Positions 26,485 through 36,327 are shown, counted from the stretch's first letter. The stretch: 64,000 nucleotides of DNA from Moraxella sp. (GCA_030528385.1 JAUMYZ010000003.1:124001-188000); one strand, 5' to 3'. A program made the numbers and translations. The notes: generated from the letters alone by a model not told the origin.

Positions 26485-26778
26485 AAAGATTCCAAATGTC
26501 GCTGCAAATTCAATAATAAAAGTATCTTGATTAAAAGTAAACCATCGGTCTAAGATTTTATCCAAAATCGCGTCGTTGTTCCAATCAATGTTACATAATT
26601 TAATCATTTGTCATCATTTTGTCAAATACTGATGGCTTTACTCACAATAAGGAAAGAATGCAATGATTGGTGGACTAAATTTGCGCTCAGGACAAATTTT
26701 TTTGTCGCTACCCCTTGTCAAATGTGTTTCTTGCTTTTACAATGCTAACCACGGCAGCCTTTGCCTGCAGGATTTATT
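26485..26778. other. Intergenic region upstream of hupB
   Basis: Contains the possible upstream extension of the SCP2-like frame and otherwise A+T-rich sequence. A 40-codon frame from 26663 (MIGGLNLRSGQIF...) has a purine-rich leader but no recognisable similarity. No remnant gene or RNA is clear. Confidence 0.35.
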
Positions 26779-26806
26779 TTGACAAAAAACTGTTTGGTGT
26801 TAAGAT
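26779..26806 (+). promoter_or_regulatory. Sigma-70-type promoter of hupB
   Basis: A perfect TTGACA at 26779-26784 and TAAGAT at 26801-26806, 16 bases apart, 41 bases before the hupB start. This is the best -35/-10 pair in the window. Confidence 0.7.
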
Positions 26807-26847
26807 AGGTTCAGGTTGATAGTTTAATTTTTGCATGAGGAAACGTC

Positions 26848-27153
26848 ATGAATAAGTCAGAATTGGTTGATAGTATCGCCACAGAAGCGGGTCTTACCAA
26901 AGACCAAGCAAACAAAGCACTAAACGCATTTACTGCCAGTGTACAAAGCGCACTTGAGCGCGGCGATGACGTGGTGTTGGTGGGTTTTGGTACCTTTAGT
27001 GTCAAAGAGCGCGCCGCTCGCACAGGTCGCAACCCAAAAACTGGTGAGACCCTACAAATCGCTGCCAGCAAAGTGCCCAGTTTCAAAGCTGGCAAAGGGT
27101 TAAAAGACGCAGTAAACTTGCCAGCACCAAAAGCCAAAAAAGGCAAAAAATAA
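26848..27153 (+). CDS. hupB: DNA-binding protein HU
   Basis: A histone-like protein of 101 residues that bends DNA and compacts the nucleoid as a dimer. [20 protein letters not shown] and the DNA-arm consensus [20 protein letters not shown] with TGETLQI are canonical. The C-terminal tail is extended by about ten residues ([11 protein letters not shown]), giving more positive charge than the usual 90-residue HU. The start ATG follows GAGGAAACGTC. It is flanked by a strong promoter and a terminator, and is followed by ppiD, as in many gammaproteobacteria (hupB-ppiD). Confidence 0.97.
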   Translation: MNKSELVDSIATEAGLTKDQANKALNAFTASVQSALERGDDVVLVGFGTFSVKERAARTGRNPKTGETLQIAASKVPSFKAGKGLKDAVNLPAPKAKKGKK

Positions 27154-27174
27154 GCCAATTTGACGCTTGATGAG

Positions 27175-27203
27175 ACGCATTGCCTAAAGGCAGTGCGTTT
27201 TTG
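27175..27203 (+). terminator. Rho-independent terminator of hupB
   Basis: ACGCATTGCC-TAAA-GGCAGTGCGT forms a ten-base-pair stem (one G-U) followed by TTTTTGCTTTT, 22 bases after the hupB stop. Confidence 0.88.
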
Positions 27204-27295
27204 CTTTTGGTTTCATACAAAAAATTTTTGAGTATTGCACAAAAATAACGTATCATAACAAGTTTGTAATTTGTCAAAACAAGAAGCGAATTTCT

Positions 27296-29146
27296 ATGGA
27301 AAAAATGCGTGAATTTATGCAAAGCTGGCTGGGCAAAGTGGTGCTGGTTTTGGTGCTTGTTCCGATGGCGTTTTTGGGTGTGCAAACCTTTTCAGGTGGC
27401 GCTGGGGTGGCGACCGATGAAGTGGTCAAAGTTGGTGATGTGGCGGTCAGTTTGCGCGATTATGAAGCAGAGATTGCCAATTATAAACAAGAGCTCAGCG
27501 CTGCTGTAGACGCAAGTTTGATTGACGAAGTGGCATTGTCCGACCAAGTGCTCCAAAGCATGATTGACCGCGCATTACTAGAAAACCAAAGCCGCTTTTT
27601 GGGCATGACCATCTCAGACGCTGCCATCAGCAATTTGTTGCAACAAGACGCGACTTTTCATGATGCCAATGGGCAGTTTTCTAACGATTTGTTCGCCGCT
27701 TATCTTAAAAACCGTGGCATGAGCAAGGAGATGTTGTTTGACATATTTCGCACGCAGCTGAGTTTGCGCCATCTGACCAGAAGTCTTTTGGGCACGGCGA
27801 TTTATCCAAGCAAACAAATCAGTCGTCTGCTTGACTTACAAATGCAAAATCGTGAAGTTTGGTTGCAGCGCTATCGTTGGCAAGACTATGCCAGTCAAGT
27901 GGCTGTCAGCAGCGCAGAGATTGAGCAATACTATCATGCCAACAAGGACAAATTGGTTAAATCAGCGACGGTGGATTTGGCGTACATTGAGCTGAGCGCT
28001 CAAAGTGTCAATGTGCCAGAGCCTACCCAAGAAGAGCTGCAAGCACAGTACCAAGCCTATCTAAAAGAAAGCGGCGCTGCCAACAAAGAGCTCGCACAAA
28101 TCCTATTAACAGGCGACGACGCCCAAAACAAAGCCAAAGAGCTCAAAGCCAAGCTGGACGCAGGACAGTCTTTTGCCGCGCTTGCCAAAGCGCATTCACA
28201 AGACCCAACGGGCGAAAATGGCGGGCACATTGGCGCGTTTAATCCGGCGGTTTTTGGTGATGACGCCAAAGCGGTGGAAGCGGCGATTGCCAATTTGGCG
28301 GTTGGGCAGGTCAGTGAGCCTGTCAAGACCAGCTTTGGTTATCAGATTTTTACGGTGGTCAAACAGCCTGATGCGCCAAGTTTTGACAGCGTCAAGGCGC
28401 AGATGTCAGAGCTTGTCAAAGCCCACAAACGCCAAGCCGCCTTTGATGAGATGGTTGCCAAGATTGACACCATGACCGTTGATGGCATGAGCATCACAGA
28501 CATCGCCGCCGCTGTTGGCGCTAAGGTGCACACCATCAAAGAATACAGCCAAAAAAATAACCAAACGCCACTGTCGGCGCCAAGCGTCATCAAGGCGGCT
28601 TTTGATGAGTATATTTTGGACAATCAATCGGTCAGCACCAACATTGCTTTGGCAGACAAAAGGGTTTGGCTGCAACCTAGCAATTATCAATCTGCCAAAA
28701 CTTTGGCGCTGCAAGAAGCAGAACAGTTGGTCAAAGACAAAGTTGTTCAACAAAAGGCAAGCAAACTGGCGTTTGACGCTGCCAACAAAAAGGCTGCCGA
28801 AGCCAAAGAAAACCCCAAAGCAATCACCGCAGCGATGACCCACGTTGGCATGATAAATTTTGCTTATCAAGGTTTGGAGCGCGCAGAGCTGGCAAGTTTG
28901 TTTATGCACAACGACGCCGACAAACCCAGTGTGTGGGCAGTACAAACCGACCAAGGAGCAACCTTAATGGTGGGCACGCCCATTGTGTTAAACAGCCAGT
29001 CGCGCCTAAGCGCTGCTGACCGCCTACAAGCGTCCAACATCATCAAAGCCAATGTTGGCGAAGATCAATTGCAAGATTATTTGTACTATTTGCGCGACAG
29101 CAAAGACGTTCAAATCAACGAACGCGCCTTGCAACAAAAGCAATAA
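27296..29146 (+). CDS. ppiD: Periplasmic folding chaperone PpiD
   Basis: A protein of 616 residues anchored in the inner membrane by one N-terminal helix (about residues 13-34), with a periplasmic body. It helps outer-membrane and secreted proteins leave the Sec translocon. A SurA-like N-terminal chaperone domain (residues about 40-240) comes before one parvulin domain (about 258-355; LAQILLTGDDA, DPTGENGGHIGAF, SEPVKTSFGYQIFTVV). E. coli PpiD also has a single parvulin domain that is catalytically inactive, so isomerase activity should not be assumed. The hupB-ppiD order is conserved. Confidence 0.92.
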   Translation: MEKMREFMQSWLGKVVLVLVLVPMAFLGVQTFSGGAGVATDEVVKVGDVAVSLRDYEAEIANYKQELSAAVDASLIDEVALSDQVLQSMIDRALLENQSRFLGMTISDAAISNLLQQDATFHDANGQFSNDLFAAYLKNRGMSKEMLFDIFRTQLSLRHLTRSLLGTAIYPSKQISRLLDLQMQNREVWLQRYRWQDYASQVAVSSAEIEQYYHANKDKLVKSATVDLAYIELSAQSVNVPEPTQEELQAQYQAYLKESGAANKELAQILLTGDDAQNKAKELKAKLDAGQSFAALAKAHSQDPTGENGGHIGAFNPAVFGDDAKAVEAAIANLAVGQVSEPVKTSFGYQIFTVVKQPDAPSFDSVKAQMSELVKAHKRQAAFDEMVAKIDTMTVDGMSITDIAAAVGAKVHTIKEYSQKNNQTPLSAPSVIKAAFDEYILDNQSVSTNIALADKRVWLQPSNYQSAKTLALQEAEQLVKDKVVQQKASKLAFDAANKKAAEAKENPKAITAAMTHVGMINFAYQGLERAELASLFMHNDADKPSVWAVQTDQGATLMVGTPIVLNSQSRLSAADRLQASNIIKANVGEDQLQDYLYYLRDSKDVQINERALQQKQ

Positions 29147-29162
29147 CCCCAAATAATAAACG

Positions 29163-29198
29163 ACCCATGTTCTGAAGAATGTGGGTTGATTTTATTTT
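29163..29198 (+). terminator. Rho-independent terminator after ppiD
   Basis: ACCCATGTTC-TGAA-GAATGTGGGT forms a ten-base-pair stem (two G-U pairs) followed by TGATTTTATTTT. Confidence 0.85.
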
Positions 29199-29210
29199 AA
29201 CTGATTGATT

Positions 29211-32200
29211 ATGAAGAATTTACCCATAAATACCCCCAGTTTAAAAGCAAATTACATCACCCATTTTGAACCAATAGGCGGCTGCGCCAAGGCGTTTTGG
29301 CTTAGCTGCTATGTCCGCCAAAAAACCGCGCCGTTGGTGGTGGTTGTTACCAATGACCAAAATGAATTGACCCAGTTGGAGACGGAGCTGGCATTTTTTG
29401 GGGTGCAAGCGCACGTTTTTGCCGATTGGGAGATACTGGTTTATGACCAGCTGTCTGTGCATCAAGACATCAGCTCAGAGCGCATTGGACTGCTGAGCAA
29501 CATGCCAACGTCGGGTGTGTTGTTGGTCAGTATTCAAACACTCATGCAACGCATTGCGCCGCCAAGTTGGCTGTTGGGTCAACATTTTGACCTAAAAGTG
29601 GGCGACAATTTTGACCTTGTCAACATGCAAGCAAAACTAAGCAAGGCTGGCTACTTAAAAGTAGAAAACGTGTTTGAGCCAGGTGAGTTTGCGCTGCGCG
29701 GCAGTGTGATGGACATTTTTGTGATGGGTCAGCCTTTGCCGCTGCGTCTGGATTTGTTTGACGAACAAATTGATGGCATGAAGTTTTTTAATCCAGAAAC
29801 TCAGCGCACTTTGCAAGACGATGAGCTAGAGCAACTAAAAAAAAGCGCCACCACCGATGGACTGCTTGCCGACAAATTGCCCACGCAGGCGCTGATTGAG
29901 CAATTTAGTGTTTTTCCCGCCCATGAATTTCCGTTAGAAGAAGGCAAAGAAACCTTTCGCCGCAACTTTGCCAGTATGTTTGCCGACACGTCAGCCCGTC
30001 AATTTGAACTGTATAATGACGTGATGAATGGCATCGCCGCTGCTGGCATTGTGTATTATGCGCCGTTGTTTTTTGAGCTGCAAGAATGGCAAGCGTCAGG
30101 AAGGATGTTTAATTATTTGCCCCAAGAGACGCTTTTTGTGGTCGGCGACGACCTGATGGCGCGTCATGAAGACTTTTGGCAACAGGTTTTGGCGCGCTAT
30201 CACAATTATGCCCACAACAAAAACGCGCCAGTCGTTGCTCCAGAGTATTTGTATTTGCCAAGCAATGAGTTGTTTGCGGCGCTAAAAAATTATCCGCGCG
30301 TGGTTTTTGGCAAACAAGGTCGGGTGTCTGCTTTTGCCCAAACTGTTGTTCAAGAAATGCCAAACGTGCCCATCAACCATCAAAGCAGCCAACCACTCAA
30401 AAATTTGTTGGATTTTATTCGTCGGTGCTCGTCGCCAGTGCTGCTGGTGGCAGAGAGCGCAGGTCGTCGCCAGATGTTGTTAGAGCTGCTAAAAGAGCAT
30501 TTGGACATTGAAGTGGTCAAAGACTTTGCCAGCTTTTATGAGCGGCGTTTGTCTTTGGGCAATAAGGTGGCTTTGAGTGTTGCGCCCATTGAACGTGGCT
30601 TGGTGGTTGAGCACGACGAAGGCATGTGCATCATCAGCGAAACACAGATTTTTGGGCGTCAAGTGCTCCAGACGCGTCGGCGTAAAGCAACGGGCGTTTC
30701 CCAAGAATTTTTGGTCAAATCCATCACTGAGCTGACGACGGGGTCGTTGGTGGTGCATATTGAGCATGGCATTGGGCGCTATCAAGGCTTGGTGGTGCTG
30801 GATGTGGACAAAGAAGGCGAGCAAGAATTTATCCATCTAAAATATGCCGATGACGACAGCATTTATGTGCCAATAACGCAGCTGTCTTTGATTGGTCGTT
30901 ATGGCGGTACGGACACCCAAGCGGTGGCATTGTCAAAAATTGGCTCTGGCAGATGGGACAAAACCAAACAAAAAGCCTTGGAGCAAATCCATGACGTGGC
31001 CGCTGAGCTGCTCAATATTCAGGCGCGCCGCCAAGCCAAAGCGGGGGTGAGCTTTGTCATAGACATGGAGCAGTATGAACTGTTTGCCAGCGGTTTTGCT
31101 TTTGAAGAGACGATAGACCAGATTGCCGCCATTGAAGCGGTGATGTTTGACATGAAACAATCCAAACCAATGGATAGGCTCATCTGTGGCGATGTGGGCT
31201 TTGGCAAGACTGAAATTGCCATGCGCGCGGCGTTTATTGCGGTGCAAGCAGGCTATCAAGTGGCGGTGCTTGTGCCAACCACGCTGCTGGCAGGTCAACA
31301 CGAAGACAATTTTAAAAACCGCTTTGCTGATTGGGCGGTGCGCATAGAAAGTTTGTCGCGTTTTGGCTCAAAAAAACACCAAGAGCAGGTGCTAGAACAG
31401 TTGGCACAAGGCAAAGTAGACATTGTGATTGGCACGCACAAACTGCTGCAAGATGACGTCAAATTTCACAAGCTGGGTTTGATGATTGTTGATGAAGAAC
31501 ATCGTTTTGGGGTGCGCCACAAGGCAAAAATCAAGGCTCTGCAAGCCGACATTGACAGTCTGTCCATGACCGCCACGCCCATACCGCGCACGCTTAATAT
31601 GGCACTTTCTGGCATGCAAGACATCTCCATCATTGCCACACCCCCTGCCAGACGTTTGGCGATTAAGACCTTTGTTATGCAAAAAAGTGAAACGACCATC
31701 AAAGAAGCCATTTTGCGCGAAGTGTTGCGTGGTGGGCAGGTGTATTATTTGCACAATGACGTTGCCAGCATTGAAGGGGTTGCCCAAATGTTGCAAGAGC
31801 TCGTTGGAGATATTCGTGTGGCGGTGGCGCATGGACAAATGCCAGAGCGACAACTAAGCGCAGTGATGAGCGATTTTTATCATAAAAAATACCACGTGTT
31901 GGTTGCCAGCACCATCATTGAAACAGGCATTGACATACCCAACGCCAACACCATCATCATCAACCGCGCCGACAAATTTGGTTTGGCGCAGCTGCATCAG
32001 TTGCGTGGGCGCGTGGGGCGCAGTCATCATCAAGCCTATTGTTATTTGTTGGTGCCATCCATCAAAGCATTGACAAGCGATGCCAAAAAACGCCTTGATG
32101 CCATCAGTCGTGCCAATACTTTGGGCTCAGGATTTGTGTTGGCGTCTGAAGACCTAGAAATTCGCGGTGCAGGCGAGCTGCTGGGCAAAGAACAAAGCGG

Positions 32201-32759
32201 GCATATGCAAAGCATGGGTTTTGGGTTGTATATGGACATGCTTGCCAATGCCACCAAAGCCATCAAAGCAGGCAAAACACCAAGTCTGACAACGCCTTTG
32301 GACTTGGTGAGCGACATCAATTTGCACACATCGGCACTGATTCCCAATGAGTATTTGGGCGATGTGCACGAAAGGCTGTTGTTTTATAAGCGCATTGGCA
32401 GCGTTGATGCGTTGGACGAACTGACAGACATTCGTGCCGAGATGACAGACCGTTTTGGGGCGCTGCCCGTACAGACACAAACCTTGTTTTTGATACATAG
32501 AATTCGTCTTTGTGCCAAAGCGGTTGGCATTGCCAGCATTGATGCGAACAGTCGGACACTGACGATGACCTTTAGGGCAGATACGCCAGTAGAGCCGATG
32601 GCGGTCATCCACCTTGTTCAGTCTCATGATGGTTATCGCATGCACGGCGCAACAGCCATCAGGCGCACTTTTAAAGACGAGCAAAGCGTCGCTCAGCGCG
32701 CAGAGACCATTTTGGAGTTGCTGGCTTATTTTGCCGAACACAGCAAAGCAACCATGTAG
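29211..32759 (+). CDS. mfd: Transcription-repair coupling factor
   Basis: Mfd (1182 residues) is a DNA translocase that removes RNA polymerase stalled at lesions and recruits UvrA. Order of domains: UvrB-homology region (residues about 20-350), RNA-polymerase-interacting CarD-like domain (about 510-575; VVHIEHGIGRYQGL), RecG-like helicase core (about 620-1000; Walker A ICGDVGFGKTE, Walker B VDEEHRFGV, SMTATPIPRTL, QLRGRVGRS) and the C-terminal TRCF domain (ERLLFYKRI). The ATG at 29211 is preferred over the in-frame TTG six bases earlier. It lies between a terminator and a HIT-family gene 64 bases downstream. Confidence 0.97.
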   Translation: MKNLPINTPSLKANYITHFEPIGGCAKAFWLSCYVRQKTAPLVVVVTNDQNELTQLETELAFFGVQAHVFADWEILVYDQLSVHQDISSERIGLLSNMPTSGVLLVSIQTLMQRIAPPSWLLGQHFDLKVGDNFDLVNMQAKLSKAGYLKVENVFEPGEFALRGSVMDIFVMGQPLPLRLDLFDEQIDGMKFFNPETQRTLQDDELEQLKKSATTDGLLADKLPTQALIEQFSVFPAHEFPLEEGKETFRRNFASMFADTSARQFELYNDVMNGIAAAGIVYYAPLFFELQEWQASGRMFNYLPQETLFVVGDDLMARHEDFWQQVLARYHNYAHNKNAPVVAPEYLYLPSNELFAALKNYPRVVFGKQGRVSAFAQTVVQEMPNVPINHQSSQPLKNLLDFIRRCSSPVLLVAESAGRRQMLLELLKEHLDIEVVKDFASFYERRLSLGNKVALSVAPIERGLVVEHDEGMCIISETQIFGRQVLQTRRRKATGVSQEFLVKSITELTTGSLVVHIEHGIGRYQGLVVLDVDKEGEQEFIHLKYADDDSIYVPITQLSLIGRYGGTDTQAVALSKIGSGRWDKTKQKALEQIHDVAAELLNIQARRQAKAGVSFVIDMEQYELFASGFAFEETIDQIAAIEAVMFDMKQSKPMDRLICGDVGFGKTEIAMRAAFIAVQAGYQVAVLVPTTLLAGQHEDNFKNRFADWAVRIESLSRFGSKKHQEQVLEQLAQGKVDIVIGTHKLLQDDVKFHKLGLMIVDEEHRFGVRHKAKIKALQADIDSLSMTATPIPRTLNMALSGMQDISIIATPPARRLAIKTFVMQKSETTIKEAILREVLRGGQVYYLHNDVASIEGVAQMLQELVGDIRVAVAHGQMPERQLSAVMSDFYHKKYHVLVASTIIETGIDIPNANTIIINRADKFGLAQLHQLRGRVGRSHHQAYCYLLVPSIKALTSDAKKRLDAISRANTLGSGFVLASEDLEIRGAGELLGKEQSGHMQSMGFGLYMDMLANATKAIKAGKTPSLTTPLDLVSDINLHTSALIPNEYLGDVHERLLFYKRIGSVDALDELTDIRAEMTDRFGALPVQTQTLFLIHRIRLCAKAVGIASIDANSRTLTMTFRADTPVEPMAVIHLVQSHDGYRMHGATAIRRTFKDEQSVAQRAETILELLAYFAEHSKATM

Positions 32760-32823
32760 CAAGCATTGGGTTTTTTTGGTAAAATAATTCATTTTTAGGT
32801 TAAAATAATGATAAGGTAAGACC

Positions 32824-33261
32824 ATGTTTCAGTTACACCCAACCCTAGCCAAAGACACGTTTTTGGTGGGGGATTTTCCGTTGTCTACGGTGCGCTTGAT
32901 GAACGATTGCCAATTTCCTTGGCTGATTTTGGTGCCCAGAGTTTCGGGGATTAAAGAAATTTATGAATTAAGTCAGACCGACCAAGTGCAATTTTTGCGC
33001 GAGTCCAGCTGGACATCAAGTCAGATGGCAAAAATTTTTTCTGCCGATAAAATCAACGTTGCTGCACTGGGCAACCAAGTCCCACAGCTGCATTTTCATC
33101 ACATTGTCCGTTATCACAATGACAGTCGTTGGCCAAATCCTGTGTGGGGGGTGCCTGCCATTCCTTATACCGCCGAAGTGCTCACGCACATGAGCCAGAC
33201 GCTGATGATGGCGCTGCGTGGACATCACCAGATGCCTTTTGACTGGAAGTTGGGCAGTTAG
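32824..33261 (+). CDS. HIT-domain protein
   Basis: A histidine-triad protein of 145 residues. The active-site segment is PQLHFHHIVRYHNDSRWPNP near residues 83-102; this H-x-H-H variant with RWPNPVWG after it belongs to a HIT subfamily seen in Pseudomonas and Acinetobacter, separate from HinT. HIT enzymes hydrolyse nucleoside phosphoramidates or dinucleotides, but this subgroup's substrate is unknown. A second, HinT-like gene is at 52652. The start ATG follows AAGGTAAGACC. Confidence 0.85.
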   Translation: MFQLHPTLAKDTFLVGDFPLSTVRLMNDCQFPWLILVPRVSGIKEIYELSQTDQVQFLRESSWTSSQMAKIFSADKINVAALGNQVPQLHFHHIVRYHNDSRWPNPVWGVPAIPYTAEVLTHMSQTLMMALRGHHQMPFDWKLGS

Positions 33262-33411
33262 TGTCGGTTGAGAAACTAAAGCTGATTAAATGGTTTTTTG
33301 GTCATGGCACAAACTCTGGTTGATACCCCTGCTTGACGGGGCATAATTCTCTTTATCTGATGGCAAAATGACAATGAGCTTAATGCGCGATTGTTGTGGA
33401 AAAGTCATCAA

Positions 33412-33528
33412 ATGATACGCCATCAAACCCAATATGACAAAGGCTTTTCTTTGTATTGGGGCGTATTGATTGTTTTTATCGGCAGTTTGTGCGGCAGTGC
33501 CACAATAAGAAATAAGACACAGTTATGA
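33412..33528 (+). CDS. Candidate 38-residue single-pass membrane peptide
   Basis: A short frame with a purine-rich GGAAAAG leader ten bases before its ATG. The product has a polar N-terminus (MIRHQTQYDKGFS), one hydrophobic helix (YWGVLIVFIGSLCGSA) and a basic tail. Its stop overlaps the ATG of the flavodoxin gene in an ATGA pattern, the usual sign of translational coupling. I know no family. The rest of the 33262-33411 gap shows only a CCCC...GGGG hairpin near 33336 without a T-run. Confidence 0.35.
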   Translation: MIRHQTQYDKGFSLYWGVLIVFIGSLCGSATIRNKTQL

Positions 33529-34097
33529 TATTACAAAGTGATGGTTCGGCGCCAACGATGGCAATCATTTATCATTCCAATTATGGTCATACGCGCCGCG
33601 TTGCCCAAGCCATAGAGCAGGGGGCAAGTCAGCTGGTGGCGGTGCGTTCGCTAGACATTGCTGCTTTGAGCGAAGACGATTGGCGGTATATGGATGACGC
33701 TGGCATGTTGGTGTTTGGTTCGGCGGTGTATTTGGGGGGTGTTACTGCGGCATTTAAGACTTTTATGGACGGCACATCAAAACGCTGGGTGGGCAGGACT
33801 TGGCAGGGCAAGCTGTCGGCAGGCTTTGCCAACTCTGGTGGACTAAGTGGCGACAAATTGGCGGTGCTACAAAGTTTGTGTTTGTTTGCCATGCAACACG
33901 GCATGACTTGGGTGGGTTTGCCATTATTACCAACAGGCAGCAGCGAAAACGACTTAAATCGTTTGTCTGGGTTTTTGGGACTGATGACCCAGTCGGCGGA
34001 CGCGCCCCCAGAAGTTACTCCCTGTCAAGGCGATATCAACACGGCGATTTGGTTTGGCGAGCATTTGGCAAAAACACTCATCAAGTACCGTGTCTGA
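33525..34097 (+). CDS. Flavodoxin-fold NAD(P)H-dependent oxidoreductase
   Basis: A protein of 190 residues with the flavodoxin fold. The FMN phosphate loop is IIYHSNYGHTRRVAQAI near residues 14-30, and the isoalloxazine-binding parts are VFGSAVYLGGVTAAFK near residue 64 and FANSGGLSGDK near residue 101. This is the WrbA-like layout (quinone reductases that work as tetramers), but it is shorter than WrbA and lacks some of its insert, so the exact enzyme is open. It overlaps the small frame before it by 4 bases, and a two-way terminator follows. Confidence 0.85.
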   Translation: MILQSDGSAPTMAIIYHSNYGHTRRVAQAIEQGASQLVAVRSLDIAALSEDDWRYMDDAGMLVFGSAVYLGGVTAAFKTFMDGTSKRWVGRTWQGKLSAGFANSGGLSGDKLAVLQSLCLFAMQHGMTWVGLPLLPTGSSENDLNRLSGFLGLMTQSADAPPEVTPCQGDINTAIWFGEHLAKTLIKYRV

Positions 34098-34110
34098 TTT
34101 GCAAATAATA

Positions 34111-34139
34111 AAAAAGCCAAGCGATAACTTGGCTTTTTT
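34111..34139. terminator. Bidirectional terminator between the flavodoxin and TonB receptor genes
   Basis: AAAAAGCCAAG-CGATAA-CTTGGCTTTTTT has a GC-rich six-base stem flanked by an A-run and a T-run, so it can act for both convergent genes. Confidence 0.88.
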
Positions 34140-34146
34140 GCTGTGA

Positions 34147-36207
34147 TTAGTAGGTGAAATTGACACCAATACGATAATCGCGACCTGCGGCAGGCAGTCC
34201 AGCATTGGCGCGCTGACTGTGCGGAATGTAGTGTTTGTCAGCAACGTTGTTGATGGCAAAATTCACATTCATTTTGTCATTGCCATAGGGTTTCCAGTTG
34301 GCAAAGACATCGGTTACGCTGTAGCTTTCGCGGTTTTGTGGTGCGATGTCTTGGCGCAGTGCTTTGGTTGATTTTTCAACGCTGCGGTTGCGCACGCCCA
34401 GTTCTAAATTGGGATTGTCAAAGCGATATGCCAATGAGCCCGTCCAAGTGCGTCCAATTTTTGCACCAAACTCTGGGTTTAGGTCGTTAGTCCCTGAAGT
34501 GATGATGCCTTCAAATTTTGGGTTGCTGTCAGACACGCCCACTTTTGCAGTAAAGCCTTTGAGCTGATAAGAAGCGCCAACTTCATAGCCTTCATTGGTG
34601 ATATGACCTGCGTTAACAATCTCACGAACACCTGCTACGCCATGACGGTTTTGTGGGTTGACCACAGCGTCATCAATGCGTTGCCAAAAATAACTGCCGT
34701 TTAGCGACACTCTGCCACTGTTGGCAAAGCGATGATTGTAGTTAAAGCCCACTTCGGTGTTGCGCGCGCGTTCGGCGGTGGTGCCGTTGGCGATGGAAGT
34801 GATGCCGCGGTTGCCATGACTGAGCAGAGCGTCATAGAGACGGGGGCTGCGCGTGGCGTAGTTGTGGTTGGCGTTTAGGCTAAGGCTGGGCAGTGGCTGC
34901 CAAATCAAACCAACGCTGGGGTTAAGGGCGGCGTTGGAAACGGTTTTGCCGTCCATTGCCTTAAATTCAAAATAATCATAGCGCACACCAGCGGTGGCGG
35001 TTACATTGCCAATGTCGCCAATCACTTCGGCATAAGCACCCACGTCGGTTTTTTCAGGTTTGCTTAGGTTGGGCTTTAAAAATCTGTCTGGAGAGACCAC
35101 TTGGTTGCGGTAGTTAACCCCTGTTTTGAGCACGGCAACGTCAGCAGCGTTCCAATCAAGGTTTAAGTTGGCGCCACGCGTTTCAATCAAGGTGGTGGTT
35201 GCTCCAGCGATGTTGCCTGCGTAGCCGTTTTTGCTGTCATCAGCTGAATAACGCTCTTTTTTCATCTGATAGACGTTGGCGGTGGCATTTTCTACCAAAC
35301 CCAAATCTGTGGCAGACCATTCAAGATTGCTGTTGCTTAGGGTGGTTTTGCGATAAGCGGGTGCTTGACGGGCAGTTGTTAGGCGAGAGCCCGCTGAGTT
35401 GTCAAGGGCAAACTCTTCGCGCACCAAACGATTGCCTTTGTGCTGCTCCTGAAGATGGCTTAGGACAAAACGATGATTGCCTAAATTGATACCAGCCTTA
35501 GCCAAATAACCAACCTTGTCCAGTCCGCTGTAGGGCACTTTGTTTTTGCCATCTACACCGTTTTTAAAGCCACTGCCTGCTTTATAATCGTCTTCGTTGA
35601 CGCGATTGCCAGAAAGCAAGAAGTCAAGGTTGTTTGTTCTGCCAAAAACGCTGGCGCCATAAGAGTGCCCGTCATTACTGCTGTAACCAGCATTGACCTT
35701 AAAGCCATAATCTTTGTCGCTGCCTGCAAGTAAATCGGCGGCATCTAAGGTCTTGGCAACGATGGCGCCGTTGGTTGCGCCAATGCCAGCAGACGCCGAG
35801 CCTGCGCCTTTTTGTACGCTGACGATTTTGACCAAAGCAGGGTCAAGCATAAAACGACCTTGGTGGTACAAAATTTGGCTGTCGGAGTAGGCATTGTCAA
35901 CTTTAACGTCAATGGAGTTTTGACCCATGCCACGGATAAAATAGTATTGTGAAGTGCCATTACCGCCGCCGATAGAGATGGCAGGCTCTTCTGTCAATAA
36001 GCCACGCAAGTCTGTTTCGGTGCTTTCATCTTTTTGTTTGGTGGTAACCACATTGGTTTTTACTTTGGTGCCTTGACGGTCAAGTTTGACAACGATTGTG
36101 TCCAGAGTAACTTGGGGCGCTTCTTCTTGTGCTAAGGCAACTTGAGCAGACAAAACCCCAATAATGGCTGTGGCTAGGGGCAATCTTTTTAGAGATGAAT
36201 GGTGCAT
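34147..36207 (-). CDS. TonB-dependent outer-membrane receptor
   Basis: A protein of 686 residues that imports an iron compound (or another large ligand) across the outer membrane using TonB energy. It has a signal peptide (residues 1-26, ending VALA before QEEAP), a short TonB-box-like LDTIVVK near residues 35-41, a plug domain (about 60-170; YYFIRGMGQNSIDVKVDNAY, VQKGAGSASAGIGATNGAIV) and a 22-strand barrel that ends with aromatic GVNFTY. The plug resembles heme and siderophore receptors with an RGMGQN motif; the ligand cannot be read. A Fur-box-like site lies upstream. No ABC importer is adjacent. Confidence 0.9.
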   Translation of the reverse strand: MHHSSLKRLPLATAIIGVLSAQVALAQEEAPQVTLDTIVVKLDRQGTKVKTNVVTTKQKDESTETDLRGLLTEEPAISIGGGNGTSQYYFIRGMGQNSIDVKVDNAYSDSQILYHQGRFMLDPALVKIVSVQKGAGSASAGIGATNGAIVAKTLDAADLLAGSDKDYGFKVNAGYSSNDGHSYGASVFGRTNNLDFLLSGNRVNEDDYKAGSGFKNGVDGKNKVPYSGLDKVGYLAKAGINLGNHRFVLSHLQEQHKGNRLVREEFALDNSAGSRLTTARQAPAYRKTTLSNSNLEWSATDLGLVENATANVYQMKKERYSADDSKNGYAGNIAGATTTLIETRGANLNLDWNAADVAVLKTGVNYRNQVVSPDRFLKPNLSKPEKTDVGAYAEVIGDIGNVTATAGVRYDYFEFKAMDGKTVSNAALNPSVGLIWQPLPSLSLNANHNYATRSPRLYDALLSHGNRGITSIANGTTAERARNTEVGFNYNHRFANSGRVSLNGSYFWQRIDDAVVNPQNRHGVAGVREIVNAGHITNEGYEVGASYQLKGFTAKVGVSDSNPKFEGIITSGTNDLNPEFGAKIGRTWTGSLAYRFDNPNLELGVRNRSVEKSTKALRQDIAPQNRESYSVTDVFANWKPYGNDKMNVNFAINNVADKHYIPHSQRANAGLPAAGRDYRIGVNFTY

Positions 36208-36312
36208 GATTTACCTTTCAAATTGGTTGCAAAAAAATAACAAACTTTGCTAGGTTTTATGGTCAGCAAAATACCAGCAAGAATTATATCAGAATAGTAA
36301 TGGCACTGTAAA

Positions 36313-36327
36313 TGAAAATTATTTTTG
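36313..36327 (-). promoter_or_regulatory. Fur-box-like site upstream of the TonB receptor
   Basis: TGAAAATTATTTTTG on the plus strand matches the 7-1-7 Fur consensus at 10 of 14 positions, 106 bases upstream of the receptor start. The region is very A+T-rich, so chance matches are likelier than usual. Confidence 0.4.

Noticed and set aside
26663..26785. A 40-codon frame upstream of hupB
   Set aside because: It has a purine-rich leader but overlaps the hupB promoter and shows no recognisable pattern.
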